This document shows, one piece after another, positions 1 to 6,338 of a DNA stretch of 43,518 bases (its first letter is position 1; the number at the start of each line of letters is the position of its first letter). The notes below the pieces were generated by a model. The model ran no database searches and was not told the origin of the DNA. It saw only the letters and a program-made list of their open reading frames with translations. The stretch is from Lachnospiraceae bacterium. Lineage in GTDB: Bacteria; Bacillota; Clostridia; Lachnospirales; Lachnospiraceae. The DNA lies in assembly GCA_021202635.1 (NCBI GenBank), contig JAJQCQ010000102.1, positions 1 through 43,518 on the forward strand, written 5' to 3'. The translations under genes were made by a program, and so were the position numbers.

Positions 1-494
1 CAGCGCTGATGTCAAAGGGCGTCAAAAACTACATCATCCTGGCGGGACCTGACACTCCCGGCATTGATGAGAAGCTGGGATACAGCAGCGCCGATTTGAT
101 GCTTTATGCGCAGACGCTCGGTTTGAACACCTGGTGGATTGGCGGAATGTACAGCCGTAAGAATGCAAAAAAGAACGTCAATGCAGGAGATAACACCAAA
201 ATTATCGGAATTGTTGTTGTTGGCTATGGTGAGAATCAGGGAGTTCCGCATAAATCTAAAGCGGCATCAGAGATTTCGTCTTATGAAGGCACTGCCCCGG
301 AGTGGTTCAACGCAGGTGTTTCAGCGGCTCTGTTAGCACCAACAGCGATGGGTAAACAGGCATTTACTATTAAGGGCAAAGGCAATAAGGTGAGCATGAC
401 CTGCAACAACGGTTCCTATTCTGGTGCAGATTTGGGAATCGGCAAATATCATTTTGAGCTTGGTGCTGGCAAGGACAATTTTGGGTGGATGTAA
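1..494 (+). CDS. Nitroreductase-like protein, C-terminal part (5' truncated by window edge)
   Basis: The reading frame is open to the left edge (GCG CTG precede the ATG at 9), so the gene almost certainly begins outside the window. The visible 160 or so residues resemble the C-terminal half of the putative TM-type nitroreductase family (FMN-binding fold). The segment around GYSSADLMLYAQTLGLNTWW looks like the conserved helix after the first half. The later APTAMGKQAF stretch matches the family's A-P-(S/T)-A-x-N/G-x-Q flavin-site signature, and DLGIGKYHFEL matches the D-x-G-I-x-x-x-H-F-E-L ending. The substrate cannot be read from sequence. A second, different nitroreductase-fold protein lies at 11234-12253. 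The fold is fairly sure; the true length and any signal peptide are unknown. Confidence 0.75.
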   Translation, partial: ALMSKGVKNYIILAGPDTPGIDEKLGYSSADLMLYAQTLGLNTWWIGGMYSRKNAKKNVNAGDNTKIIGIVVVGYGENQGVPHKSKAASEISSYEGTAPEWFNAGVSAALLAPTAMGKQAFTIKGKGNKVSMTCNNGSYSGADLGIGKYHFELGAGKDNFGWM

Positions 495-718
495 CTCTGT
501 GCAGCCGCAAAAAACGAAACTCCTGCCTGATGCCAAGTGCATCTGAATAATACATGCCACAAGATAATTCCTGCCGTTATATGTTCCACCCATTTGGGGG
601 TAATTGTAATCCGTGGCGTCCTGTCCTTCCATGAAATCGTACACATGGGGAAAGGCATATGAAAGATGAGGGAATGCCTGGCAGCGTGTGAAGCTGCCAG
701 GCGTAAGGTATACTACTG
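495..718. other. Intergenic region between convergent genes
   Basis: This 224-bp gap separates the stop of the nitroreductase-like gene from the stop of the leftward cytidylate kinase-like gene. Its only recognisable element is hairpin R1 at 676-702. Both strands are partly open, and a leftward open stretch runs back into the nitroreductase gene, but no ribosome binding site or known motif supports a gene. Confidence 0.5.
676..702. repeat. Dispersed hairpin R1, copy 1
   Basis: The arms GCCTGGCAGC (676-685) and GCTGCCAGGC (693-702) are a perfect 10-bp inverted repeat with a 7-nt loop, GTGTGAA. It lies just past the 3' end of the leftward cytidylate kinase-like gene and could act as its terminator, although no clear T-run follows on either strand. 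A second copy with compensating base changes lies at 20500-20527 (see findings). Confidence 0.75.
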
Positions 719-1336
719 TTAGTTCATTCCGATTATGGAGCAGATGATTTGCGCACAATTTTCATAGCCGAGAGTTCCGCTGTCTAATAGTATATCGTAA
801 TTCCTGCGGTCTCCCCATTTCTGCTCGGTAAACATGTTGTAATGACGGGCGCGTTCACGGTCAGAACGGGTAATTTCTTCACGGGCGGTTGCCTCCGGCA
901 TCCCATATTCTTTCACACTGTGTTCCACACGTTTATCCATATCTGCATAGATAAAGACGCGAAGCACATCCTTGCGCTCTCTGAGGATATAGTCCGCACA
1001 TCGGCCAACAATGACACAGCTTCCGGAATCTGCATAGTTTCGGATGATATCCTGCTGTGCGCAGAAAACCTGTGTGGTTAAAGGAAGCGGCTGGTTGCTC
1101 GCTTCCTCCAGCATACCATAACCGTAGCTGCTTCCCATGGCAAGGTTGTAAAGGAAACTGCTGGTGATTTTCTGATCAGACTTCTCAATGTACTCTTTAG
1201 GAACACCTGATACCTTAGCAGCCTCGTCAATTAACACTCTGTCATAATATGGGATATTTTTTTTATTTGCCACCAGTTTCCCGATTGTGCGTCCTCCACT
1301 GCCTAATTCCCGGCTGATTGTTATAATTCGTTTCAT
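719..1336 (-). CDS. Cytidylate kinase-like family protein
   Basis: The protein has 205 residues and belongs to the cytidylate kinase-2-like P-loop family, which is widespread in Clostridia; whether it phosphorylates CMP is unproven. The N-terminus ITISRELGSGGRTIG holds the glycine-rich nucleotide loop. Further on come YYDRVLI, an NMP-site-like region, then CVIVGRCADYIL and RVFIYAD, which are typical core strands, and an arginine-rich lid around residues 155-165. The start at 1336 follows a GGAGGC ribosome binding site about 7 nt upstream. The gene stands alone, facing away from the PLD-like gene. Its promoter at 1443-1470 is followed by a large dyad, so it may be regulated separately. It is distinct from the essential Cmk (shorter, different P-loop context). 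Confidence 0.85.
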   Translation of the reverse strand: MKRIITISRELGSGGRTIGKLVANKKNIPYYDRVLIDEAAKVSGVPKEYIEKSDQKITSSFLYNLAMGSSYGYGMLEEASNQPLPLTTQVFCAQQDIIRNYADSGSCVIVGRCADYILRERKDVLRVFIYADMDKRVEHSVKEYGMPEATAREEITRSDRERARHYNMFTEQKWGDRRNYDILLDSGTLGYENCAQIICSIIGMN

Positions 1337-1406
1337 AAACTGCCTCCATTCTTTTTTCGTATATTTATTTGTATTGATGCTTCGCAGACTTGCTGATTAA
1401 AAAACG

Positions 1407-1437
1407 TATAACAGAACTGTAGTTACAGTATGTTATA
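1407..1437. promoter_or_regulatory. Operator-like dyad at the transcription start
   Basis: The left arm TATAACAGAACTGTA and the reverse complement of the right arm, TATAACATACTGTA, match except for one extra base. The dyad sits directly downstream of the -10 box, a usual position for a repressor site or an initial-transcript hairpin. No cognate regulator is identifiable. Confidence 0.5.
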
Positions 1438-1442
1438 TCTGT

Positions 1443-1470
1443 ATTATAACGCATATGCAAGTAAACACAA
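1443..1470 (-). promoter_or_regulatory. Predicted promoter of the cytidylate kinase-like gene
   Basis: Read leftward, a -35 TTGTGT (1465-1470) and a perfect -10 TATAAT (1443-1448) are separated by 16 bp. Transcription would start near 1436, inside the dyad at 1407-1437. Confidence 0.55.
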
Positions 1471-1779
1471 CTGAAAAATTTATAAAATGAGATGATGACT
1501 CTTGACACATACAGGCACAATAGTTATAACACATCTATAACTTTGAAAAGCAGTACCATTCCCTGCGGTCGGCACTGCCGGGAATTCTGGTGAGTGAAAA
1601 TGAAGACGAATGATAAAAAGGAAGATGAGATCAGTCTGCCGAAAGAGCCTTGCCTTGTAGTGGTTAATCATACCTGTTATTTTGCGTAATAACTCGAGAT
1701 TCTGTGTTTTTATGTTCTTGATTTCAGCCCCACAGTGTACAGCAGTTATCAAAAAAATTCAAGAAAGTTTATCCAAAAT

Positions 1780-1832
1780 GCGACATTTGCAGAAAAGTGT
1801 TACTTGATGTTTTATAATTACGGTGCTATGAT
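1780..1832 (+). promoter_or_regulatory. Promoter and operator-like palindrome of the PLD-like gene
   Basis: An imperfect palindrome (GCGACATTT at 1780-1788, 6 bp, AAGTGTTAC at 1795-1803) abuts the -35 TTGATG (1804-1809), followed by 17 bp and -10 TATGAT (1827-1832). The same layout, base for base in spacing, occurs at 4636-4688 before the radical SAM gene. Flanking sequence is also related from about 1733, where CACAGTGTACA occurs in both copies. Confidence 0.7.
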
Positions 1833-1948
1833 ACGCGGTATTTACAGGAAAATCTTTTGCATGTTGTGGCGCAGTGAGGGACAGTACATAGTGATTTACA
1901 GATAAATTTTTGCGGCAGTAGACAGAATGCAGGAAGAAATGACGAAGA

Positions 1949-3769
1949 ATGACAGTGTGTAACAGAAAATTCTGTTGGATTACGGCGAGTATGGCTTATG
2001 CCCTATTGGCTGTTATTTTATGTGGGCTGATGTGGAGATATCCCGCTGCGGTGATACTTTTTCCGGCCTGGCTGTTCTACGGAATTGCCGGGATGGGACT
2101 TTATTATGCGCAGAGACGCACATGGAAGCGTTTCAACGAAAATAATTCTGACAGCAGAAAACAGATGCCGATGATGGTGTCTGTAAGATGTATGCTGTTG
2201 ACCGTACTTACAGATTGTTATGGTCTTGCGGCGGGGGAGGATAGCTTTTTTCTTTTTGATATTTTATGCTGTGCGGATGGTATCGCAATGGTTACAGATC
2301 TGGTATCCCGGGTAAAAACAGCCGCAGCACTGACCGGGAGACCGGAGAAAAAGAGAAAGAAAATACCGTCATTCTTACGCCACCCTGCGCTCTATATTAC
2401 ATTGTACATTGTTCTGGGTGCGCTTTTGCCGTTTTTATATCAGCCGGGAGTCAGTGAAAGTACGGCAGAGAGTGTGGCGGATACTTCTTTTTACAGCGAT
2501 GAAGAATCGGGCGAGCGGGCAACGGTTCTCCAGGATAATGGGGAAGCACTCAGGGAGCGCATCTGCCTGATTTCTCAGGCGCAGGAAGAGATTATCATGT
2601 CCACCTTTGAATTTGACTCGGACACAAGCGGCAGGATGATGATATCCGCACTGATGGATGCGGCTGGAAGAGGTGTACAGGTGTATGTCCTGGTGGATGG
2701 ATTTTCTTATCTGAAAGAAATGTGGGGGAATCCGTATTTCCTGGCGCTTGCGCAGACGGAAAATGTGGAGGTCCGGATCTACAATCCCATCCGGCCGTGG
2801 AAACCATGGACGTTCATGGGACGAATGCACGATAAATATCTGATAGTGGATGATCTGGGCTATATCCTGGGCGGCCGGAATACGTATGACTATTTTCTGG
2901 GCGACCAGGAAGGGCATAAGAATTACGACTGGGATGTGCTTGTCTACAGCGCGGATGCGGGGGAGGATAATTCTCTGGAACGGGTCAGAGATTATTTCAG
3001 GTCCGTATGGGATCAGTCCGTGTGCAGGCCACTCGCGGACAATCATTTCTGGGAAAAGCTTCCCTGTGTGAAAGCGGCGGGAGAAGAACTATATGATGTA
3101 TATGAAAATATGTCAGTGGAATATGGTGACTGGTTTCGCTTTTTGGATTATGAAAGCATAACGGTGCCGGTAAACCATATCGAACTGGTGTCTAACCCAA
3201 CCAATATTTTTTCAAAGGAACCGGTTGTATTTTATACGATCACGGAGCTTATGTTGAAGGCGGAGAAAGAAGTGGTTTTTCATACACCTTATACTATTTG
3301 CAATGAATGGATGCTGGAACGACTGGGAGAAATCTGTCAGGAGGCAGATTCTGTTATCATGATGACCAATTCGGTCGCCAATAACGGCAACCCGTTTGGC
3401 GCGTCGGATTATCAGTTACATAAAAATGAGATTCTTAAGACAGGAGTACAGATTCTGGAGTATGACGGCGGAACTTCCTATCATGGAAAATGTTTTGTCA
3501 TTGATGATCGGCTATCTGGAATTGGCTCCTTTAACTGGGATATGCGGAGTACTTATGTTGATACGGAGCTGATGCTGGTGATTGACAGTGAAGAACTGAA
3601 CCAGCAGTTAAGGGAAGAAATGCAGGAGTATGAGGACGATGCACTGACGGTGATAGATATGGATATATCCATTGTGCCGGATGGGACAACCGCACAGGAG
3701 GTCAATGACGGCAAAAAACGGCTCCTGCAGTTTTTAGAATTCTTTAACTGGGGACGATTCATTATGTAA
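1949..3769 (+). CDS. Phospholipase D-like / cardiolipin synthase-type membrane protein
   Basis: The 606-residue protein has two HKD motifs, the hallmark of the PLD superfamily: HDKYLIVDD starting at His294 and HGKCFVIDD starting at His512. These are followed by GGRN and GSFN, as in cardiolipin synthases. Two hydrophobic segments near residues 10-52 and one near 147-165 anchor it in the membrane, with the catalytic domains after the third. Family members transfer phosphatidyl groups, for example joining two phosphatidylglycerols into cardiolipin. A long spacer between HKD motifs and the unusual N-terminus leave other PLD activities possible. The start at 1949 has AGGAAG 12 nt upstream, and a seven-codon ORF at 1939 overlaps it. 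Its promoter matches that of the radical SAM/ABC operon, so the two are probably co-regulated by the TetR gene between them. Confidence 0.85.
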   Translation: MTVCNRKFCWITASMAYALLAVILCGLMWRYPAAVILFPAWLFYGIAGMGLYYAQRRTWKRFNENNSDSRKQMPMMVSVRCMLLTVLTDCYGLAAGEDSFFLFDILCCADGIAMVTDLVSRVKTAAALTGRPEKKRKKIPSFLRHPALYITLYIVLGALLPFLYQPGVSESTAESVADTSFYSDEESGERATVLQDNGEALRERICLISQAQEEIIMSTFEFDSDTSGRMMISALMDAAGRGVQVYVLVDGFSYLKEMWGNPYFLALAQTENVEVRIYNPIRPWKPWTFMGRMHDKYLIVDDLGYILGGRNTYDYFLGDQEGHKNYDWDVLVYSADAGEDNSLERVRDYFRSVWDQSVCRPLADNHFWEKLPCVKAAGEELYDVYENMSVEYGDWFRFLDYESITVPVNHIELVSNPTNIFSKEPVVFYTITELMLKAEKEVVFHTPYTICNEWMLERLGEICQEADSVIMMTNSVANNGNPFGASDYQLHKNEILKTGVQILEYDGGTSYHGKCFVIDDRLSGIGSFNWDMRSTYVDTELMLVIDSEELNQQLREEMQEYEDDALTVIDMDISIVPDGTTAQEVNDGKKRLLQFLEFFNWGRFIM

Positions 3770-3774
3770 ATGAT

Positions 3775-3823
3775 GCAAGGGCGCCGGACATCCAGTGGAT
3801 GTTCGTTTAGCCCTTGCTATTTT
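3775..3823 (+). terminator. Rho-independent terminator of the PLD-like gene
   Basis: GCAAGGGC (3775-3782) pairs with GCCCTTGC (3810-3817). A second stem inside pairs GACATCCA with TGGATGTT, and TATTTT follows. Confidence 0.8.
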
Positions 3824-3899
3824 GAATTCGTTTTCGGTTTTCGATGATATATAAAAGCAGGGACAATAACATCATAACAATACATGCTGTTACCAGCAT
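3807..3899 (-). CDS. Possible 30-residue single-pass membrane protein downstream of the TetR gene
   Basis: Reading leftward 54 bp after the TetR stop, an ATG at 3899 opens a 30-codon frame. It begins MLVTACIVMMLLSLLLYII and ends in a basic tail (ENRKRIQNSKG), the layout of a small inner-membrane protein. The frame continues upstream for 9 codons without another ATG, and no good ribosome binding site precedes it. It could be a real small protein translated with the TetR gene or the remnant tail of a lost membrane gene. Its 3' end overlaps the PLD terminator on the other strand. Confidence 0.25.
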   Translation of the reverse strand: MLVTACIVMMLLSLLLYIIENRKRIQNSKG

Positions 3900-3953
3900 A
3901 GTAGAAAGCTCTGCGGGAATATCCTGTCAGGTGAATTCGCGTATTGAGCTTTG

Positions 3954-4547
3954 CTATTCGTTAAATCCCATTTCCGGCCTGTACCACTTATCGAACAGGC
4001 CCTGAATGATGTCCAGCAGGTCTTCATCACTCAGGGCATCCCGGCTCTGAAGATTGATGGAGATCGCGTAGAAAATCCCAAAGAAATAGATATCGCGGAT
4101 TGTCTTTTTTTGCGGGGTATTCAGATCCGGGCGATTGAGATTTTTCGCAATGTTTTCATTGATCCTTCTTAAAAAATGGGATCGGTTTTCTTCGGAGAGC
4201 AGAACGGATACCCGGTATTTATTCTTGCGGAAGCATTGAATCATGGTTTCAAAAAACTGGCGCTCCCCAACCTGCCCTCCCCCGCATTTTTCCTCGATGG
4301 CCTTCCTCATATCCCGCAGCAATTCATCCTCGGCATATTCAATCAGACCGTAAATATCCGCAAAATACCGATAAAAGGTGGCGCGGTTGTATCCGGCGAT
4401 ATCAGTGATTTCATGGATGGAAATCTGATAGATTTTTTCCTTGTGAGCCAGCATAAAAAAAGCATTGATAAAGGAATCACGGGTCGCGTTTGTGGCTTTG
4501 ATATATTTTTTTTCTTTTACATTTGTTTTTTCAGTTTTCTCCTTCAT
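3954..4547 (-). CDS. TetR/AcrR-family transcriptional regulator
   Basis: This is a 197-residue regulator with an N-terminal TetR helix-turn-helix: after TRDSFINAFFMLAHKEKIYQ come the helices ISIHEITDIAGYNRATFYRYF, with the family's typical A-G-x-x-x-x-T-F-Y-x-Y-F ending near residue 55. The C-terminal two thirds are helical and variable, as expected for the ligand-binding and dimer domain. An ATG 63 nt further upstream (4610) is in frame. The start at 4547 is preferred because AAAGGGAAA lies just before it and a leftward promoter (TTGTTT, 17 bp, TACACT) would otherwise fall inside the gene. It sits between two target promoters carrying matching palindromes (1780 and 4636), so autorepression plus control of both flanking units is the likely role. 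The ligand is unknown. Confidence 0.9.
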   Translation of the reverse strand: MKEKTEKTNVKEKKYIKATNATRDSFINAFFMLAHKEKIYQISIHEITDIAGYNRATFYRYFADIYGLIEYAEDELLRDMRKAIEEKCGGGQVGERQFFETMIQCFRKNKYRVSVLLSEENRSHFLRRINENIAKNLNRPDLNTPQKKTIRDIYFFGIFYAISINLQSRDALSDEDLLDIIQGLFDKWYRPEMGFNE

Positions 4548-4635
4548 TGCAGGTTTCCCTTTCTTTGTTCTTTCTTTTTTTCGGGACACAGTGTACAACG
4601 TGTGTTGCAAAAAAACAAGAGAAAAATTTGAAAAT

Positions 4636-4688
4636 GCAACAATTATGGAAAATTGTTGCTTGAATATTCGCCTTCATGGTGCTAGTAT
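4636..4688 (+). promoter_or_regulatory. Promoter and palindromic operator of the radical SAM/ABC operon
   Basis: A perfect inverted repeat (GCAACAATT at 4636-4644, 6 bp, AATTGTTGC at 4651-4659) abuts the -35 TTGAAT (4660-4665), then 17 bp and -10 TAGTAT (4683-4688). The palindrome also lies just upstream of the divergent TetR gene, the usual place for an autoregulatory TetR site. Confidence 0.8.
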
Positions 4689-4942
4689 ACATCCTGCTAC
4701 AAATGTTGTTCATGCTTGCATAGATACTCCCGACATCATGCTTCAGCTGTTTCTTAACATGGCAGGGAAGCAGCTGAAACGTAAATGCACAGGGACATGA
4801 ATCTTTACAGGTAGGGCGTCGTTCGTTTTGCTGTTCCATATGTTCTATGTATCATGGGCAACATGAATAGCCTGAAAGTAGTGCGAAGGTAACTGTGAAG
4901 GTACTGAACAGTTACGTGAAAGATGAGGAGTGAAGAGAAATA
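4689..4942 (+). promoter_or_regulatory. Long structured leader of the radical SAM operon
   Basis: About 250 nt lie between the promoter and the first gene. Two hairpins are visible. TTCAGCTGTTTC (4742-4753) pairs with GAAGCAGCTGAA (4767-4778, one G-U). GTAACTGT (4889-4896) pairs with ACAGTTAC (4908-4915). Only very short ORFs without good ribosome binding sites are present, so no RiPP precursor is evident. No known riboswitch was recognised. Confidence 0.45.
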
Positions 4943-6319
4943 ATGAAACTTACAGATAAAGCAAAGACGGCGCTTACAGAAACGGTGGTAAAGCAGGGGC
5001 TTGGGTATCTGGAAAAGGATCCGGAGACGAACATCCCGAAGCTGATGGCGCTGGTAGATAAGTACACACCGAAGGACTGGTTTGCGGGACAGAGAAACGC
5101 GATCCGGAATGCGCTCCAGGACAGGGACAATAACTGGTATCAGCTGATTATGCGTCTGTATCAGCTGGATCCGGGCGTCCGCAAGACATTCTTTGAAAAT
5201 TTTATTATCAATGCAAGCCTGAACGGCGGGAAGCTGCAGGAGGAAAATACAAAAGAAAACAACTGCAATTCCCCGTGGGCAATCCTGCTTGACCCGACCA
5301 GTGCCTGCAACCTGCATTGCACGGGCTGCTGGGCTGCGGAGTACGGGCACCAGCTGAACCTGACGCTGGAGGAGATTGATTCCATCATCCGCCAGGGGAA
5401 AGAGATCGGTGTCTATATGTACATCTACACGGGAGGTGAGCCGACTGTACGGAAGAAAGACATCATCAAACTCTGTGAGATGCATCCGGATTGTGAATTT
5501 CTGGCATTTACGAACGGGACTCTTTTTGACGAGGAATTTTGTGATGAGATCCTGCGGGTAAAGAATTTCGTTCCGGCGTTCAGCCTGGAAGGCTCTGAGG
5601 AAGCAAATGATGGCCGCCGCGGCCGGGGCATTTACCAGAAGGTGATGCATTCCATGAAGCTTCTGAAAGACCGCGGGCTTCCGTTTGGCATTTCCACCTG
5701 CTATACGGCAGCAAATGTGGACAGTGTGAGCAGTGAGGAGTATTTCGACAAGCTGGTTGACTGCGGCGCACTGTTTGCCTGGTTCTTCCATTATATGCCG
5801 GTCGGAAACGATGCGTCAGCAGACCTTCTCCCGACACCGGAGCAGCGTAAAAAAATGTACAGCAGTATCCGCGAATTCCGTAATTCGAAGGCGCTTTTTA
5901 CACTGGATTTCCAGAATGACGCGGAGTTTGTGCATGGCTGCATCGCAGGCGGACGGTATTACCTGCATATCAATGCAAAAGGGGATATTGAGCCGTGCGT
6001 GTTTATCCATTACTCGAACTGCAACATTAGGGAAACAACCCTGAAGGACGCCCTGAAGAGCCCGCTGTTCCAGGCATATCATGACAACCAGCCGTTCAAC
6101 GACAACATGATGCGCCCGTGCCCGATGCTCGAAAATCCGGAGTGCCTGCGCAAAATGGTGAAAGAGACCGGGGCAGTCAGCACGGATTACCAGAGTCCGG
6201 AGAGCGTGGACGACCTGTGCGATAAGACAACGCCTTATGCGGACAGGTGGAAACCGACCGCGGATGAAATCTGGGCGGCAAACCCGAAGAGTAAAGAAGG
6301 AAAAGAAAGAAAAAGGTAA
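4943..6319 (+). CDS. Radical SAM protein with SPASM-like C-terminal cysteines
   Basis: This 458-residue enzyme carries the radical SAM cluster motif CNLHCTGC (Cys122, 126, 129), preceded by the LDPTSA strand and followed by the GGEP motif in YTGGEPTVR, which binds SAM. A helical N-terminal region of about 105 residues precedes the barrel. The C-terminus has several cysteines (HGCIAGG, IEPCVF, SNCNI, RPCPM, PECL) in a SPASM-like arrangement that probably binds one or two extra Fe-S clusters. The start follows GAGGAG about 14 nt upstream plus GAGAAATA. The gene is first in an operon with two ABC exporters, 19 bp apart, and shares its promoter design with the PLD-like gene. No peptide precursor is visible nearby, so a lipid or small-molecule substrate seems more likely than a RiPP. 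The specific reaction is unknown. Confidence 0.85.
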   Translation: MKLTDKAKTALTETVVKQGLGYLEKDPETNIPKLMALVDKYTPKDWFAGQRNAIRNALQDRDNNWYQLIMRLYQLDPGVRKTFFENFIINASLNGGKLQEENTKENNCNSPWAILLDPTSACNLHCTGCWAAEYGHQLNLTLEEIDSIIRQGKEIGVYMYIYTGGEPTVRKKDIIKLCEMHPDCEFLAFTNGTLFDEEFCDEILRVKNFVPAFSLEGSEEANDGRRGRGIYQKVMHSMKLLKDRGLPFGISTCYTAANVDSVSSEEYFDKLVDCGALFAWFFHYMPVGNDASADLLPTPEQRKKMYSSIREFRNSKALFTLDFQNDAEFVHGCIAGGRYYLHINAKGDIEPCVFIHYSNCNIRETTLKDALKSPLFQAYHDNQPFNDNMMRPCPMLENPECLRKMVKETGAVSTDYQSPESVDDLCDKTTPYADRWKPTADEIWAANPKSKEGKERKR

Positions 6320-6338
6320 TGATGAGGAGGAGATTCTT

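Larger units (their letters stand above)
1337..1948. other. 612-bp divergent regulatory region
   Basis: It holds the leftward promoter and dyad of the kinase-like gene (1407-1470). A rightward consensus promoter follows (TTGACA 1502-1507, 17 bp, TATAAC 1525-1530), with only a tiny ORF (1600-1689) downstream. Then come the TetR-type operator and promoter of the PLD-like gene (1780-1832) and a leader of about 110 nt. A leftward 90-codon ORF at 1480-1752 has no recognisable product and is not called. Confidence 0.6.

Noticed and set aside
333-758. Leftward frame of 141 codons overlapping the first gene and the gap after it
   Set aside because: It runs antisense through conserved nitroreductase codons and has no ribosome binding site or known motif. 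The part at 495-660 is compositionally protein-like but cannot be tied to any family.
1480-1752. Leftward 90-codon frame in the divergent region
   Set aside because: No ribosome binding site and no recognisable domain. It begins at the duplicated promoter module, so a decayed regulator was considered, but no TetR helix-turn-helix could be read in any frame.
4738-4800. 20-residue frame in the radical SAM leader as a RiPP precursor
   Set aside because: It lacks a ribosome binding site and a core-peptide pattern, and it coincides with the hairpin at 4742-4778, which explains its sequence.
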